Shown: piece by piece, positions 18,600 to 28,344 of the stretch
How the letters are laid out: each line of letters starts with the position of its first letter
How positions within the stretch are numbered: position 1 is the first letter of the stretch
Source of the DNA: Ichthyophis bannanicus
Taxonomy: Eukaryota > Chordata > Amphibia > Gymnophiona > Ichthyophiidae
DNA: 64,000 nucleotides
Direction of reading: 5' to 3'
Assembly (NCBI GenBank): GCA_033557465.1
Contig: CM066039.1
Span: 395,021,440 to 395,085,439 of the forward strand
Made by a program: the position numbers and the translations under genes
Notes under the pieces: generated by a model
What the model was told of the DNA's origin: nothing
Seen by the model: only the letters and a program-made list of their open reading frames with translations
Database searches by the model: none

Positions 18600-19160
18600 G
18601 CTAATTTAATTACATTGCTATATTCCGCTTTTACTATCCACAGACGTACAAAGCGGAGTAAAAAAGTAATATTAAAACAATTCAGATCAAGTACAGTTAA
18701 AAAATTTCCACCATAACCATGCCTTTAGAGCTTTACGAAATTGGACATAGTCCACAAGATCCCTAATTTCAGAATACAAAATCATTAGAATCATGAAGAA
18801 AGACAGACAGTTGTCAATCCTAACCTCCTGAGTGCAGAGCACATGTGACAGCGCCCCCCTAAACTTTAGATCAGAGGTTCTCAACCCAGTCCTCGGAACA
18901 CACCTAGCCAGTCGGGTTTTCAGGATAACCATAATGAATATGCATGAGAGAAATCTGCATACAATGAAGGCAGTGCAGCAAATCTACCTCATGCATATTC
19001 ATTGTGACTATCCTAAAAATCTGGCTGGCTAGATGTGTCCTGAGGACTGAGTTGAGAAGCCCTGCTTTAGACCTTAGGTATGTTCCTTAATCTAGCTCTG
19101 CCTATGGCAACAAATATCAGAGCAACCAGTAAGAAAGCAGTACAAGCTGATTCAAATTAG
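18600..19160 (-). mobile_element. L2-like LINE 3' fragment, interrupted by a foldback element
   Basis: Minus-strand remnant: the 3' end lies at 18605-18665 (complement of an A/T tail with CGCTTTGTACG...AGCGGAATATAGC), and the coding end reads EIRDLVDYVQFRKALKAWLW (about 18690-18790). The coding homology resumes beyond the inserted element at 18872-19064. Confidence 0.55.
18872..19064. mobile_element. foldback (palindromic) hAT-type MITE, 193 bp
   Basis: The two halves are imperfect reverse complements: CAGAGGTTCTCAACCCAGTC at the left, and GACTGAGTTGAGAAGCCCTG at the right; inner parts GAATATGCATGAG and CTCATGCATATTC also pair. Flanked by CTTTAGAT (18864-18871) and CTTTAGAC (19065-19072), a 7/8 match to an 8-bp target duplication. 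Non-autonomous; no coding capacity. The short middle (about 18965-18985) is the loop. Confidence 0.82.
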
Positions 19161-19309
19161 ATATACTGCCATTCACTATTGCAGCAGGACTGTTTACAAC
19201 AAAAGCAAGTTAAAAGAAAAAGAAAGAGATTCCAATGAAAAAGGCATCGACATTCATACCTAAAAGCCTGGGAGGGATGGGGAGCATTGGGCTAGTGAGA
19301 GAGGGGAAG

Positions 19310-19588
19310 TTAATGGCAGTCAGGTGGGGGGTGAATCATAGGCTTTTTGAAATAGCAGGGTTTTGAGTTGTGACTTGAATTTGGTATAAGAGGATTCCAA
19401 TTGAAAAGTGGCAGACAGGGCATTCCAAACCTGGGAGCAAGAAAATAAAAAGTGGAGTGACGTGTGGATTTGAGTCTGGCTTGCGAAGCAGAGGGGAGAT
19501 GACGACAATTATTGTGAATCAGATGGAGCACTCGATGTAGGGTATGCAAATGCTGGAAGAGGCGAGGTAGTGAGTTGCATCTATGCAT
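19310..19588 (-). pseudogene. L2-like ORF2 C-terminal remnant
   Basis: Two overlapping frames give FYFLAPRFGMPCLPLFNWNP and SSHNSKPCYFKKPMIH, the degraded equivalent of the FxAPxxWNSLP and FKxxLKTxLF end blocks of L2 ORF2 proteins (compare 54210-54340). One frameshift lies in the middle. Confidence 0.5.
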
Positions 19589-19805
19589 AATGTTTTAGGA
19601 ACCAGGGTGAGTATTTTGCATTGGATACGATAGGACACGGGAACCAATGAAAATGAATTAGAAGTGGGACAAAACGATCAAACCAAGAGGCATGGGCAAG
19701 GATTCTTATGGCTTTGTAGACACTGGGGTTCGGAGTGAGGAAGGCCAGCCACTACAATGTTACAGTAATCTAGACGTGTCATGACAAGATATAAGACCAA
19801 GGTGG

Positions 19806-20354
19806 TTAGAAATAAGGTTGAAAGGAATGAATGAACTGCTCTGATTTGGCGGAGTGAAAAGAAAAAATGTCAGACAAAGTACAAATGTGGTCATGGAAAG
19901 TTAGGGAGGAATCGAGAATGATGCTTAAATACTGAAGAGAAGGTACAAGTACGATAGAAATATGCAAGAGTGTAGGGGAAAGCGAAGGGCAAGTCGAGGA
20001 GCCAGTTAACCAAATAGCTGAGGTCTTATCAGGATTGAGAATGAGATGATTTGAGTGTAACCAGTCAGCTACTTCAATAAGGCAGCTGTTAAGAGGGATA
20101 AGATCTAGCGACAGGGGATTAGTATGAAAGATCGGTACTATGTCATCGGCGTAATAATATGCTGCAATACAAGAAGAGTGGGGAGAAGATAGGAAATAGG
20201 AGTTTGATGTTACAACAAAGGAGCCGAGATCAGGAAAGTAAAGAATAGTACCAGATGGACCCACTGCATGCAGATGGGAAAGTAGAATAGTGCGGTCGAC
20301 TAGTTCAAAAGCAGCAGACAAGAGAAATGCTGAGAGAGATACTACCCTTATCAT
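19806..20354 (-). pseudogene. L2-like ORF2 RT/C-terminal remnant (182 codons)
   Basis: Contains a fingers/palm trace (AAFELVDRTILLSHL), the catalytic box YYYADDIVPIFHTNP, then LNSCLIEVADWLHSNHLILN, PDKTSAIWLTGS and LQYLSIILDSSLTFHDHI. The stretch between the first Asp block and YADD is shortened relative to 10022-10816, showing an internal deletion. Non-functional. Confidence 0.72.
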
Positions 20355-20649
20355 GAACTTCGCTGAGGACAGAAAGAAGAGTAGCTTCCGTACAGTGGCC
20401 CAGACAAAAGCTGGACAGACGGGGTGGAGGGTGTTAATGCTATTGAGATGTGTAACAAGTTGTGAAAAAAAATCAGTTTCTCAAGAATTTTGGCTAGGGA
20501 AGGCAGATTGGAGGCTGGCCTGTAGTGAGCAGGGAAAGGCATGTCCAGGAAGCAGATGAATTAGGGCCTGTAGTAAAAATATTATTAATGATTTAGAGGA
20601 CGGGAGGAAGGATGGCAATATATGTGAATAATTTGAAATGCAGCACATC

Positions 20650-20760
20650 TCAGCTAGGGGATTATCTGCAATTGCTGTGTGTGTGTGGTGTTCATGTCTT
20701 TGTACATGGGTGTGTGTTAGATGTGTATCTCTGTTGCATGTTCTGTGTGCTATTCATGTC
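20650..20760 (+). repeat. TG-rich simple sequence
   Basis: Loose (TG)n-type stretch with TGTGTGTGTGGTGTTCATG and TGGGTGTGTGTTAG; no clean period. Confidence 0.6.
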
Positions 20761-20774
20761 CTCTATGATGGGGT

Positions 20775-21840
20775 AGCTGAGGCTGGTGGGGTATTTATGG
20801 AGGATGTAGTTTGGGGGTTTGGTGACAGTTGGGGGTATTTTTGGGAGTGGGGTGGGGTAGTTTACAGGGTGAGAGGGCAGTTACAAAGGGGAATTTTGAG
20901 GGTGGTGTATTTGCATGAGGGAATTTTTGAGAGTGGGGCAGTTGTGAGGGGGATGTTTTTGGTGAGTGGGGCAGTTGTAGGGGAATAGTTTCTAGTCCTA
21001 CAGGTGCTCCTTGTGGTCTTGGGCAAGCCACTTAACCCTCCATAGCCCATGTTCCCTGTAAAATATTTATCTCCAAGTTATAATGCCCTGTTCAATGTAA
21101 TTTCAGTTTGTTCAATGTAAACCGCACTGATGCAGAATAGCGCGGTATATAAGAGAATATAAATAAATAAATAGTTCTTTAGGAGGGGGCAATTACTGGA
21201 TGGTAGTTTTTGGAAGTGGAGGCAGTTTGTGGAGTAGTGGGGGAGCTGCAGGGGCAATTGGTGAGGTTGTGCAACAATTATGGGAGGGTAGTTTTGGGGA
21301 TAGAGCAGTTGTGGGAAGTATTTTTTAAGGGTGGGGCAGTCTGTGGATTGGTAGGGCAGTTGTGAAGAAGTGTTTTTAGGGGTGGGGCAGTTGGCAGTTG
21401 CGGTGTGGTGTGGTAGTTTGGGGAGATAGGGCAGTTGACAAGCTGGTGGAAGAGTTGCAGGAGTATTTTTTATGAATAGGGTAGTTTTAGGAGTAGTGGG
21501 ACAGTTGTGAGGGAGTACTTTTGAGAGCAAGGCAGTTTGCAACATGGTGAGACAGTTGCGGAAGACTGTGTTTTGGGATGGGACAGTTATTGGTGTGGTA
21601 GGGAAGTTGTGGGGGTGTAGTTTTAGGAGGTGGGGCAGGTGGTGAGTCAGTTGTAGGGGGTATTTTTTCATGGTTATAGCATTTGGTAGGTTGGTAGAGA
21701 AGTTGCAAGGAAGTATTTTTTTTGGGTTGGGGCAGTTTGTGTGTGATGATGGGAAAATTGTATGGGGAGGCATTTTTTGATGGTGGGGCAGTTGGAGAGG
21801 GGGGGGGAGGGTGAGAGAATAGAAACAGGAAGAGGCAGCT
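20775..21840. repeat. degenerate G/T-rich tandem repeat, interrupted by a SINE
   Basis: About 20 or more diverged copies of a 40-55 bp unit built on GGGGCAGTTG followed by a G-rich stretch and (A/G)TATTTTT. The complement stays open for 231 codons (21078-21773) and repeats a peptide like NCPTPKNT-SQLPY, which is a consequence of the repeat rather than evidence of a gene. A 5'-truncated SINE at 20985-21178 splits the array. Confidence 0.8.
20985..21178 (+). mobile_element. tRNA-derived SINE, 5'-truncated
   Basis: Starts in the central domain (CACTCCTTGTGGTCTTGGGC-type word, then CACTTAACCCTCCAT) and ends ACCGCACTGATGCAGAATAGCGCGGTATATAA followed by (AATA)n. Same 3' stem and tail as the L2 copies; same body as 61030-61312 without the tRNA-like head. 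Confidence 0.82.
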
Positions 21841-22439
21841 AGAAAAAGGCAATTTCCTAATTGCTATGTTTCACTGTAAGCGAGTTTCTGTGCTGTGGAA
21901 GATGGAACTCCTCCCATAGAAATACATTGGGCTAGATTTTTGTGGGCTTATTTCTCTAGAACCCCCAGTCCAATTTGGCCCATTTTTTAAACTGATGTGG
22001 CTTTTTACCAGTTTTCCCCCCACATACCAAATTTCATCCCATTCCACTAAATCTTTGGAGAGTTATTTTGCCCCCAGATGGACAGATATTCCTAGGGTGA
22101 AAATGTTTTAGGATGTCTGGAGTAAAGAACCTGCATAAGTTTTATTGCAATATGTTTTGATTGCCGATAATGTATTTAAGAGAAGTCGAGGATAATTTCT
22201 TGACTTACTTTAATTATGAGGGTCGATGTGCTGGAAAATAAATAGAAGAAATAAAAGCAGGTTTTAGGATATGTCAGTCATGCCCTGGCACTACCCACTT
22301 TCCCCAAAATCTTATAAGCTTTTGGGTGTTCACAGACTGCATCATTTGCATATGTACTCTTCAGACTCCAGCCCTATTCCCTGGCTAGCACTCCTTTGCC
22401 TTGTTAACCTCACCAGAAAGCCATTAATTAATTAATGTC

Positions 22440-22485
22440 TGCGTAGTGGGTTGTCAGGAGTCAGCATTGACTTAAAGGCACATAT
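22440..22485 (+). mobile_element. SINE 3' scrap
   Basis: GTGGGTTGTCAGGAGTCAGC followed by ATTGACTTAAAGGCAC parallels GCTGGGTCGCCAGGAGTCAGC and ACTGACTTGATGGCAC at the end of the SINE at 24590-24835. The head is missing. Confidence 0.6.
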
Positions 22486-22539
22486 TGCATTTTGCAACAG
22501 ATGCACCTGCAGCAAGCCCTCAGGGATAGTCACTCCACT

Positions 22540-22559
22540 GCATGCAGGGACTTGTAGTT
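22540..22559 (-). promoter_or_regulatory. ACTACA-type promoter motif
   Basis: Reverse complement reads AACTACAAGTCCCTGCATGC, close to the vertebrate word AACTACAATTCCCAGAATGC bound by ZNF143/THAP11-type factors. No gene is seen next to it, so it may be a fossil of a transposon promoter. Confidence 0.35.
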
Positions 22560-22890
22560 CACATTCCCTTCATGGGATGGGGCTAGAAAACCAAAAAATG
22601 CTACAGACTGTCCTTGATTGACCAGGACAAGAGAAGGGAAGTAGGATGATCACCAAAAGTTAGTTAATCAATACAAAGAAAACAAAAGAAAACTACTTGA
22701 GGAAAAAGGATGTAGAGCAAAAACCAGCATGAAAGTGACAGATACAATAGGCAGGCCTACCTCATTAAGGTAAGTTACAGATTTTATGTATTATCTATTA
22801 TGCTGTTAATACTAAATGTAACTTTAATTGAGCCGTTGAGGTGTGCCGGATGCCAAGCAGTAACCCTGTGAATAGTCAATAGATGACTCA

Positions 22891-23145
22891 GTGGCATCAG
22901 ACTCTAAGTACCGCATCCAGGATAGCGTGCCATGTTTCTCTGTGGTAGAGGAAGGCCTGCGGCAGGTCCCTATCTATGCAGTCATTGCCTGGGTGAATCA
23001 TACTACGCCCAGGCAGCTGTCTCACTCCTCTTTTCCCTGGGACACACCTGAGCTTAGCCCTAGCTACACACATGAAGGATTGAAGCTTGAGAATGCATTA
23101 CAGAACATCCAACAGATCCTACCCAATACAAGCTCTGTCTTGTAA
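22891..23145 (+). CDS. 84-codon ORF, not recognised
   Basis: Open frame in an otherwise unassigned stretch; the stop is followed at 23143-23150 by TTGTAAGT, which would also read as a splice donor. The peptide has no membrane segment or motif I know. Weak; could be an exon-like chance frame or a piece of an unrecognised element. Confidence 0.15.
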   Translation: MASDSKYRIQDSVPCFSVVEEGLRQVPIYAVIAWVNHTTPRQLSHSSFPWDTPELSPSYTHEGLKLENALQNIQQILPNTSSVL

Positions 23146-24157
23146 GTCTGAGAGAAAACTCCACTGTATGTACTTACATAGAGCTTTAACCTTCTGATGT
23201 CTCCCCCTCTTACCCTTATGGTTAACTAAGGACAAAGTGTCTGCAAACCACTCTGTCCATGTTACCTCCTCATTTTACAGCTCTCGACACTGATCGAACC
23301 TTCAATGGAACATTAGGGTTCGCACAAGCTCTGTGTCATGGAGAAAAGCACGGCCTGGCCTTTACGCCCATTGCCACTCTGGACTCATTATTCTGAATTT
23401 TTGGCAAGGAGTAAGGAGAGAGACAAAGCTTAAGAGCAAACAGTAAATACAATGGAAAGCTCATCTCCTGATAAGACGACACCATGTAAAGTTCATAAAT
23501 TCCACAGTCATAATCCCACCGCTACAAACCTCTGAAATAAGATGTCTAGCACCTTAATTCTGTAAAACACCTTTAGGCTATTTACATGAAATTTCTGATT
23601 TTCAGCTTTAGTTCCATGTGATACTGGATTCTGGAGTTGGATTTTTTCTAAATACTGTGAGGCATTAAGCTTTCTAGGATAGACATCAACTGTTTCAGGA
23701 TGTTCATGGTCAGTAACCAGAAGGACTGTAATTCATTTGATTAACCGGCCATTTTCCAGACATCACTGCTCAACGGCATTAAATGCTTTCTGCAGTCATA
23801 GACTGTTATTACTTAGAGATGCTCAGCTCTTGATCTCACTTGCAGATCCACATCTTACTAGCTGAATTCTCTGGCTAGGCTCTTCTTGTTGCTGAAACTA
23901 CTGTCCAGAAAGATCTCTTTTCTGTTGACCTGGCAAATGGTTGAAATCCATGAGTAGTACAAACTTTTCAAGGCTTGTTGCTGTTTTAGTTCTTCAGCTC
24001 AGCATTCAAATACTATTTGCAGGTCATGGAGAGGAGCAGCAAGCACAGTGGGGAACGTACATGGGTGAGGAATGTTTTTTATTAGACTTTTGGAAGGGTG
24101 TCTTTACCCCATGAAGTCTAGTAGGAGAGGAATTGCACCCAGCTGCAGAGCAGGGAT

Positions 24158-24440
24158 TTTATTTATTTAACATTTCTTATATACCACCTTTCATGATATC
24201 AAGGCAGGTTACATTGAACAAACTGTAATTACATTGAACAGGGCATTATAACTTGGAGATAACTATTTTAGAGAGAACTTGGACTATGGAGGGTTAAGTG
24301 GCTTGCCCAAGACCACAAGGAGCACCTGTGGGACTGGAAACCCCAGTCCTTCCAGCCCAAGGTTGCTGTCCTCTAATGGGATTTGAACCACCGACCTTCT
24401 GGCCTGAAGTACTTTGCCCCAACTACTAGGCCACCCCTCA
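24158..24440 (-). mobile_element. tRNA-derived SINE, complete
   Basis: Antisense full-length copy: tail (TTTA)n at 24158, 3' stem CTTATATACCACCTTTCATGAT, central word TAAGTGGCTTGCCCAAGACC, B box as complement GGGATTTGAACC (24378-24389), and A box complement CTACTAGGCCACCCC near 24423. Same family as 61030-61312. Confidence 0.88.
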
Positions 24441-24589
24441 ATGGAGAAAATAAACAGGGCATGATTACAAGAGCATATGGGAAGACTCAGAAAGTGCCTC
24501 ATATTCAATCACAACCCTGTCAGCTCCCTAAATAAATTTTTAAAATTAGGCTAATTCTGTTTAGAATCTAAAATGACTACCTAATAAAT

Positions 24590-24835
24590 AACTGGAGTAG
24601 AGGAGTAGCCTAGTGGTTAGAGCAGCTTCCTACTATCCAGATGATCAAGAGTTTAATTCCCACTGGCACTCTGTGTGACCTTGGGTAAGTTGCTTTACCC
24701 TTCATTGTCTTGGAAGAAAAGGCCTGGCAATCTACTTCCAGTGATACACTGCCAAGAAAACCCAGAGGCAGCTGGGTCGCCAGGAGTCAGCACTGACTTG
24801 ATGGCACTAAAAAATAAATAAATAAAATTTGTAGT
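24590..24835 (+). mobile_element. tRNA-derived SINE, second family
   Basis: tRNA-like head GTAGCCTAGTGGTTAGAGCA (A box) and GAGTTTAATTCCCAC (B box), central GTGACCTTGGGTAAGTTGC, and a distinct 3' part: CTGGCAATCTACTTCCAGTG, then GGAGTCAGCACTGACTTGAT and (AATA)n. The body differs after the central domain from the 61030 family, so a head is shared between two tails. Confidence 0.85.
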
Positions 24836-25049
24836 AGTCAGGGGTTCCTGGATCTGGGATTGGCTTGCTTGAAGCCCTTTTCAGAAGTGCTCCCTTGTTC
24901 CTTGGATACTTAGCATCTGGTGCCTCTAGCTTAGCAAAAGAGTGTGTAGAGTTCCCTCAAAACTGCCCTCTAGCAGACAGTCTCCTCCTGACTCTAAGCA
25001 ATGAGGTAAGAGTGTGAAAGGCTTGAAAGGGGCTTCTAGAAGTGTGGTC

Positions 25050-25110
25050 CTGATAAGAGTGACTATAACATGATCAAAATTTGCCATAATCACTGGAAGT
25101 CCAAAAATGG
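25050..25110 (+). pseudogene. CR1 ORF2 endonuclease scrap
   Basis: GAGTGACTATAACATGATCA and the following AATCACTGGAAG match the SDHSMI...ISGG region of CR1 (54810-54850) in order and spacing. Too short and diverged for more than a weak call. Confidence 0.4.
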
Positions 25111-25389
25111 GCATAGAGAGGTCTCCAGAGCAATTTTAGAAGCTGGCTCTGGGGACATCTGAATCTGAAAGGGGGGGATGGAGGAGGTGTGGTCAGGGTG
25201 TTCTCAGGAACCAGGATGTCCTGCCTGATCACAGAAATGTCATGGATGTCGGGCATCATGCCATACTTCAGACCTGCTCTGAGGCATGAACAGCAACAAA
25301 CAAACATCTGAAAAGTGCTAGTTTTAGCTGAAAAGCATCCGGAGGGTGTACAGAAGAAAGCATGTCATCATACCCAGTACTCAGCACAA

Positions 25390-25472
25390 TCTCAATGGCA
25401 GCAGCGGTGGGATTTCAAGCTTTGCTGCCCTGTTCCTAACCCTCTACTCTAACCATTAGGCTATCCTAGACG
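25390..25472 (-). mobile_element. SINE head, antisense
   Basis: The complement reads GATAGCCTAATGGTTAGAGT (A box) and, 30 bp on, a diverged B box (GCTTGAAATCCCACC). Only the tRNA-like head is present; the tail is missing. Confidence 0.6.
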
Positions 25473-25754
25473 TCTGGATTCTGCAGTACTGTTCTGGGGA
25501 AGTCTATGTAGACACCCCTGCAGAGATCCATATCGGGCCTGTCCAGGTTTGTGAAATCACGTCTGCACCTAGATGTGCCTGCATTTCTTTCAGACGTTCT
25601 GGCTTGGACATCCCAGATTGCACTTGGATGACTCTTCTAAAAATTCCCTCTAAGAGAAACTACTGCTGTAAAACGAGGACATTAGAAAACACTAAAAGGA
25701 TCATTTATCAGGGTCAAAGGTTTGCATGAGGTATGGACATAATTTAAACATACC

Positions 25755-25944
25755 ATTTTGTAAATCTAGAAAAAAATACACTCTGTGTTAAAAAAGGTAG
25801 AAGGAAGACCAAAGCACTGCCCCCAAAGTTTAATGGCAAGGTAAAAGAGGCTATTAAAGACAAAAAATCTTTAAGAGGAGGAAAAGTAGACCAACGGGAT
25901 GATTATCTAACCCTTCAAACAACATAAAACAAGGGCACGCTCCC
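25755..25944 (+). pseudogene. CR1 ORF2 endonuclease-RT linker scrap
   Basis: Plus-strand remnant aligned with 55000-55130: the AAAGG...GAAG(A/G)A...CC(A/C)A(A/C)GCACTGCC, TTTAATGGCAAGGTAAAAGAGGCTATTA and AAAAAATCTTTAAG words correspond to the ...KSKKLPAWFKGEVREAVAAKKASF segment. It abuts DIRS copy B at 25945. Confidence 0.55.
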
Positions 25945-26344
25945 TAAGGCATAGTTACTCAGCTGTAACAGGTGTTCACAGGGGACAGCAGAAATCAGTC
26001 CTCACATATAGGTGACATCGGCGCCAACGGAGCCCCCGCAGAAGCATCTCCCCAACTTTTGAAGAAAGCCTTTGGGAGATGCACCAGGCATGTGTCGTCC
26101 CCTTCTTGCCTAATGACAAAGCTAAGATGCCAAAAATAAAATACAGTAAAGGAGCAACTCCATTGGGAGGAGAGAGGGTTGTGAGGACTGATTCCTCCTG
26201 GAGAACACCTGCTACAGGTGAGAAACTACGCTTTCTCCAGGAACAAGCAGGAAGTCAGTCCTCATGTATGGGACTCCCCAGCTATAGGCTACCGAAAACC
26301 TGCAAAAATTCCATGGCGACCTGAAAGGGTGAGCCCTAATCAGC
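25945..26344 (+). repeat. DIRS 3' terminal and internal complementary region
   Basis: Carries 5'-type DIRS terminal sequence in the opposite orientation to the element: CAGTCCTCACATATAGGTGA and GAAGCATCTCCCC..., as found in complement at 33290-33400, and then a second TCTCCAGGAACAAGCAGGAA with GTCAGTCCTCATGTATGGGA. DIRS elements end in inverted terminal repeats plus a short region complementary to both ends, used to complete a circular intermediate; this stretch fits that. Confidence 0.68.
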
Positions 26345-26885
26345 AGCCGTTACATAGTAACATAGTAAATGACGGCAGATAAAGACCAGTATGGTCCATC
26401 TAGTCTGCCCAGTAAGATGGCAAGAGTAGATGCACCTGTCGCTCCGTGTAGGCCACCCCTTCTCATGTCTCTGTTTAGGGGTGAACCCACCGCTCTGTAT
26501 AGGACACCCCTGTTTATTAAGAATTTAGATAGCTAAGTTTATTTTGATTTTATCCTATTGCTGTAAAGGGATCCACTGTGTCTGTCCCATGCCATTTTGA
26601 ATTCTGTCACTGTATTTGCCCCCACCACTTCCATCGGGAGGGCATTCCAAGCATCCACCACCCTTTCAGTGAAAAAGTATTTCCTGACATTGCCTTTCAA
26701 TTTACCCCCTTGCCAGCTTCATGTTATGCCCTCTAGTTTTACAGCTTCCCCGTCTTTGGAAGAGATTTTTTTGTTCATTATTTCTCTTTAAGTATTTAAA
26801 AGTCTGAATCATATCTCCCCTATCCCTTCTCTCCTCCAGAGTGTACATATTTAGGTCTTCAAGTCTCTTCTCGTAAGTTGAGTTT
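26345..26885 (-). mobile_element. CR1-type LINE 3' fragment in DIRS copy B
   Basis: Antisense copy of a CR1 family different from the 3517 type: starts ACATAGTAACATAGTAAATG followed by GGCAGATAAAGACCAG, then a 3' UTR, then the complement of the ORF2 end (about 26590-26885: KYFLTERVV-type, GGxNMKLARG-type and RRDRGDMIQ-type blocks, all frameshifted). DIRS recombinase flank resumes at 26886. Confidence 0.78.
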
Positions 26886-27024
26886 CTACTGAGAGACTCT
26901 CGCTAGACCCAAGTGTCAGGCTGAGAACCAGCATTCCGGTAGCCTGAACACAGAATGGTTGGAGGACAGGAGTTGCCTACACCCTGAAGAGATTACGTAG
27001 TATGGCCTGGCCGAAGGCGCTGTC

Positions 27025-27225
27025 CTAACGGGATGCTCTCTCCAGGCAGTAGTGAGCTGAAAAGGTATGGACCAAAGCCCGGGTGGTGGTCCGGCAGATT
27101 TCCGTCATGGGGAAGGAACGCAGCTTTGCCACGGAAGTAGCTATGGCCCTGATGCTGTGCACCATGACCTTCTGGTCCAGTGAGATCCCCACCTGCTCAT
27201 AGGCGAGGGTAATGCAGTCTGCCAC
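27025..27225 (-). pseudogene. DIRS tyrosine recombinase, C-terminal catalytic part
   Basis: 66-codon frame with KVMVHSIRAIATSVAKL, the His-x-x-Arg catalytic pair, and HTFSAHYCLE, where the nucleophilic Tyr is expected. In DIRS this enzyme joins a circular DNA copy to the target without target duplication. The upstream Arg lies in the next segment (27249-27677). The frame is separated from it by a stop/frameshift near 27235. Confidence 0.78.
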
Positions 27226-27248
27226 TCAAGCGGACAGAGTTCGCTTAG

Positions 27249-27677
27249 TCACTCGGAGCCCCAGACAACTGGGGTCATAGGATACGAAAAGCTGAAGTGC
27301 TTTGCGGTGGCCCGAGTCCATTGCAGATAGAAGAACAGGGCCCTTTTACAATCCATAGTATGGCAAAGGGTCTCTGCCCTGCTAGCACGAGGCCTTGGAA
27401 AGAAAGTGGGGAGCACCACCCCCTGATTGAGATGGCATTGGGATACCACCTTCGGTAGAAACTTGGGGTATGTGTGGAGTACCATCCTCTTCTTGTAGAA
27501 CCCCATGTAGGGCAGCTCTGCCATCAGAGCCTGGAGCTTGCTGACTCTGCAAGCTGATGTGAGTGCTACAAGGATGATGACCTTCCAGGAAAGATACCTC
27601 AAGTGGTAGGTAGCCAGAGGCTCAAACAGCAGCTTAGCAAGCTGCGAGAGCACAACATTGAGATCCCACTGCGCCAC
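27249..27677 (-). pseudogene. DIRS tyrosine recombinase, central part (142 codons)
   Basis: Contains WDLNVVLSQLAKLLFEPL, YLSWKVIILVALTSACRVSK (the first catalytic Arg, in the TSAxRVSxL box) and VVLPTFFPRPR. With HSIR and Tyr in 27025-27225 all four catalytic residues R, H, R, Y are recognisable across frames. Confidence 0.8.
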
Positions 27678-28340
27678 TGGAGGACAGACGGGGGGGTATG
27701 GATAGCATGAGGCCCCGCAAGAACTGAGACACTAGGGGCTGAATCAAGAGAGGCTTGCCCTCAATGGAATGGTGGTGCGCTGCGATAGCGCTTATGTATA
27801 CTCTGACAGAGTTGGACTTTAGTCCCACCTGCAACAGATGGAATAGGTACTGGAGTACCATTTGTACCGAGCAGGAGAACGGATTCGCCCATCTTTTGGC
27901 GCACCACACCAAGAATCAACGTCACTTGAAGTATGTCCTTCTTGTGGATGCCTTACGAGAGGCTAGAAGAACCTCTTCCATGTCCCGTGGGAGGTTGAAG
28001 GGCACTAAAGCTACCCTTTCAGCAGCCAAGCCGTGAGTGACAGGGAGCCCAGGTTGGGGTATAGGAGAGAGCCCTGCTCCTGTGAGAGTAGTTCTGGGAC
28101 TCGGCCTAGTGGAATCGGCAACGCCACCAACAGGGAGAGGAGCAGCAGGAACCAGGGTTGCCTGGGCCACTGGGGAGCTATCAGTATTAGTGGTGCCCTG
28201 TTGCACTGGATCTTGAAGAGGGTCTTGGCAACCAGTGGTGTCAGTGGGAAGGCATACAGGAGGCCTTCCGTCCATGGAATGAGGAATGAATCTGCTGCCA
28301 CCTGGAAAGGGTGCAGCTGACAGAAGCAGAAGTGGAGCAA
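27634..28340 (-). pseudogene. DIRS tyrosine recombinase, N-terminal part
   Basis: 27634-27912 encodes the core-binding region: LKSNSVRVYISAIAAHHHSI and HPLxSQFLRGL-like LVSQFLRGLMLSIPP. 27922-28275 supplies the upstream KASTRRTYFK segment typical of the domain start. Two frame changes occur between 27900 and 27950. The left side (28340) is where the L2 inserted. Confidence 0.75.
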
Positions 28341-28344
28341 CTGC

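Larger units (their letters stand above)
19161..20610 (-). mobile_element. L2-like LINE, second family, truncated
   Basis: Minus-strand L2-type element of the same family as 59826-60867: the complement of 19167-19210 (GTAAACAGTCCTGCTGCAAT...GGCAGTATATCTA) matches the 3' end at about 60806-60845. Coding scraps run from about 20560 (RT) to 19310 (C-terminus). Stops and indels are frequent. Confidence 0.75.
21850..24157. other. about 2.3 kb largely unassigned sequence
   Basis: Mixed-composition sequence without a recognisable coding domain. Small items inside: a SINE 3'-end scrap at about 22440-22485 (GGTTGTCAGGAGTCAGCATT..., as in 24775-24810), an ACTACA-type promoter word at 22540-22559, and an 84-codon frame at 22891-23145. 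I see nothing else supportable. Confidence 0.5.
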
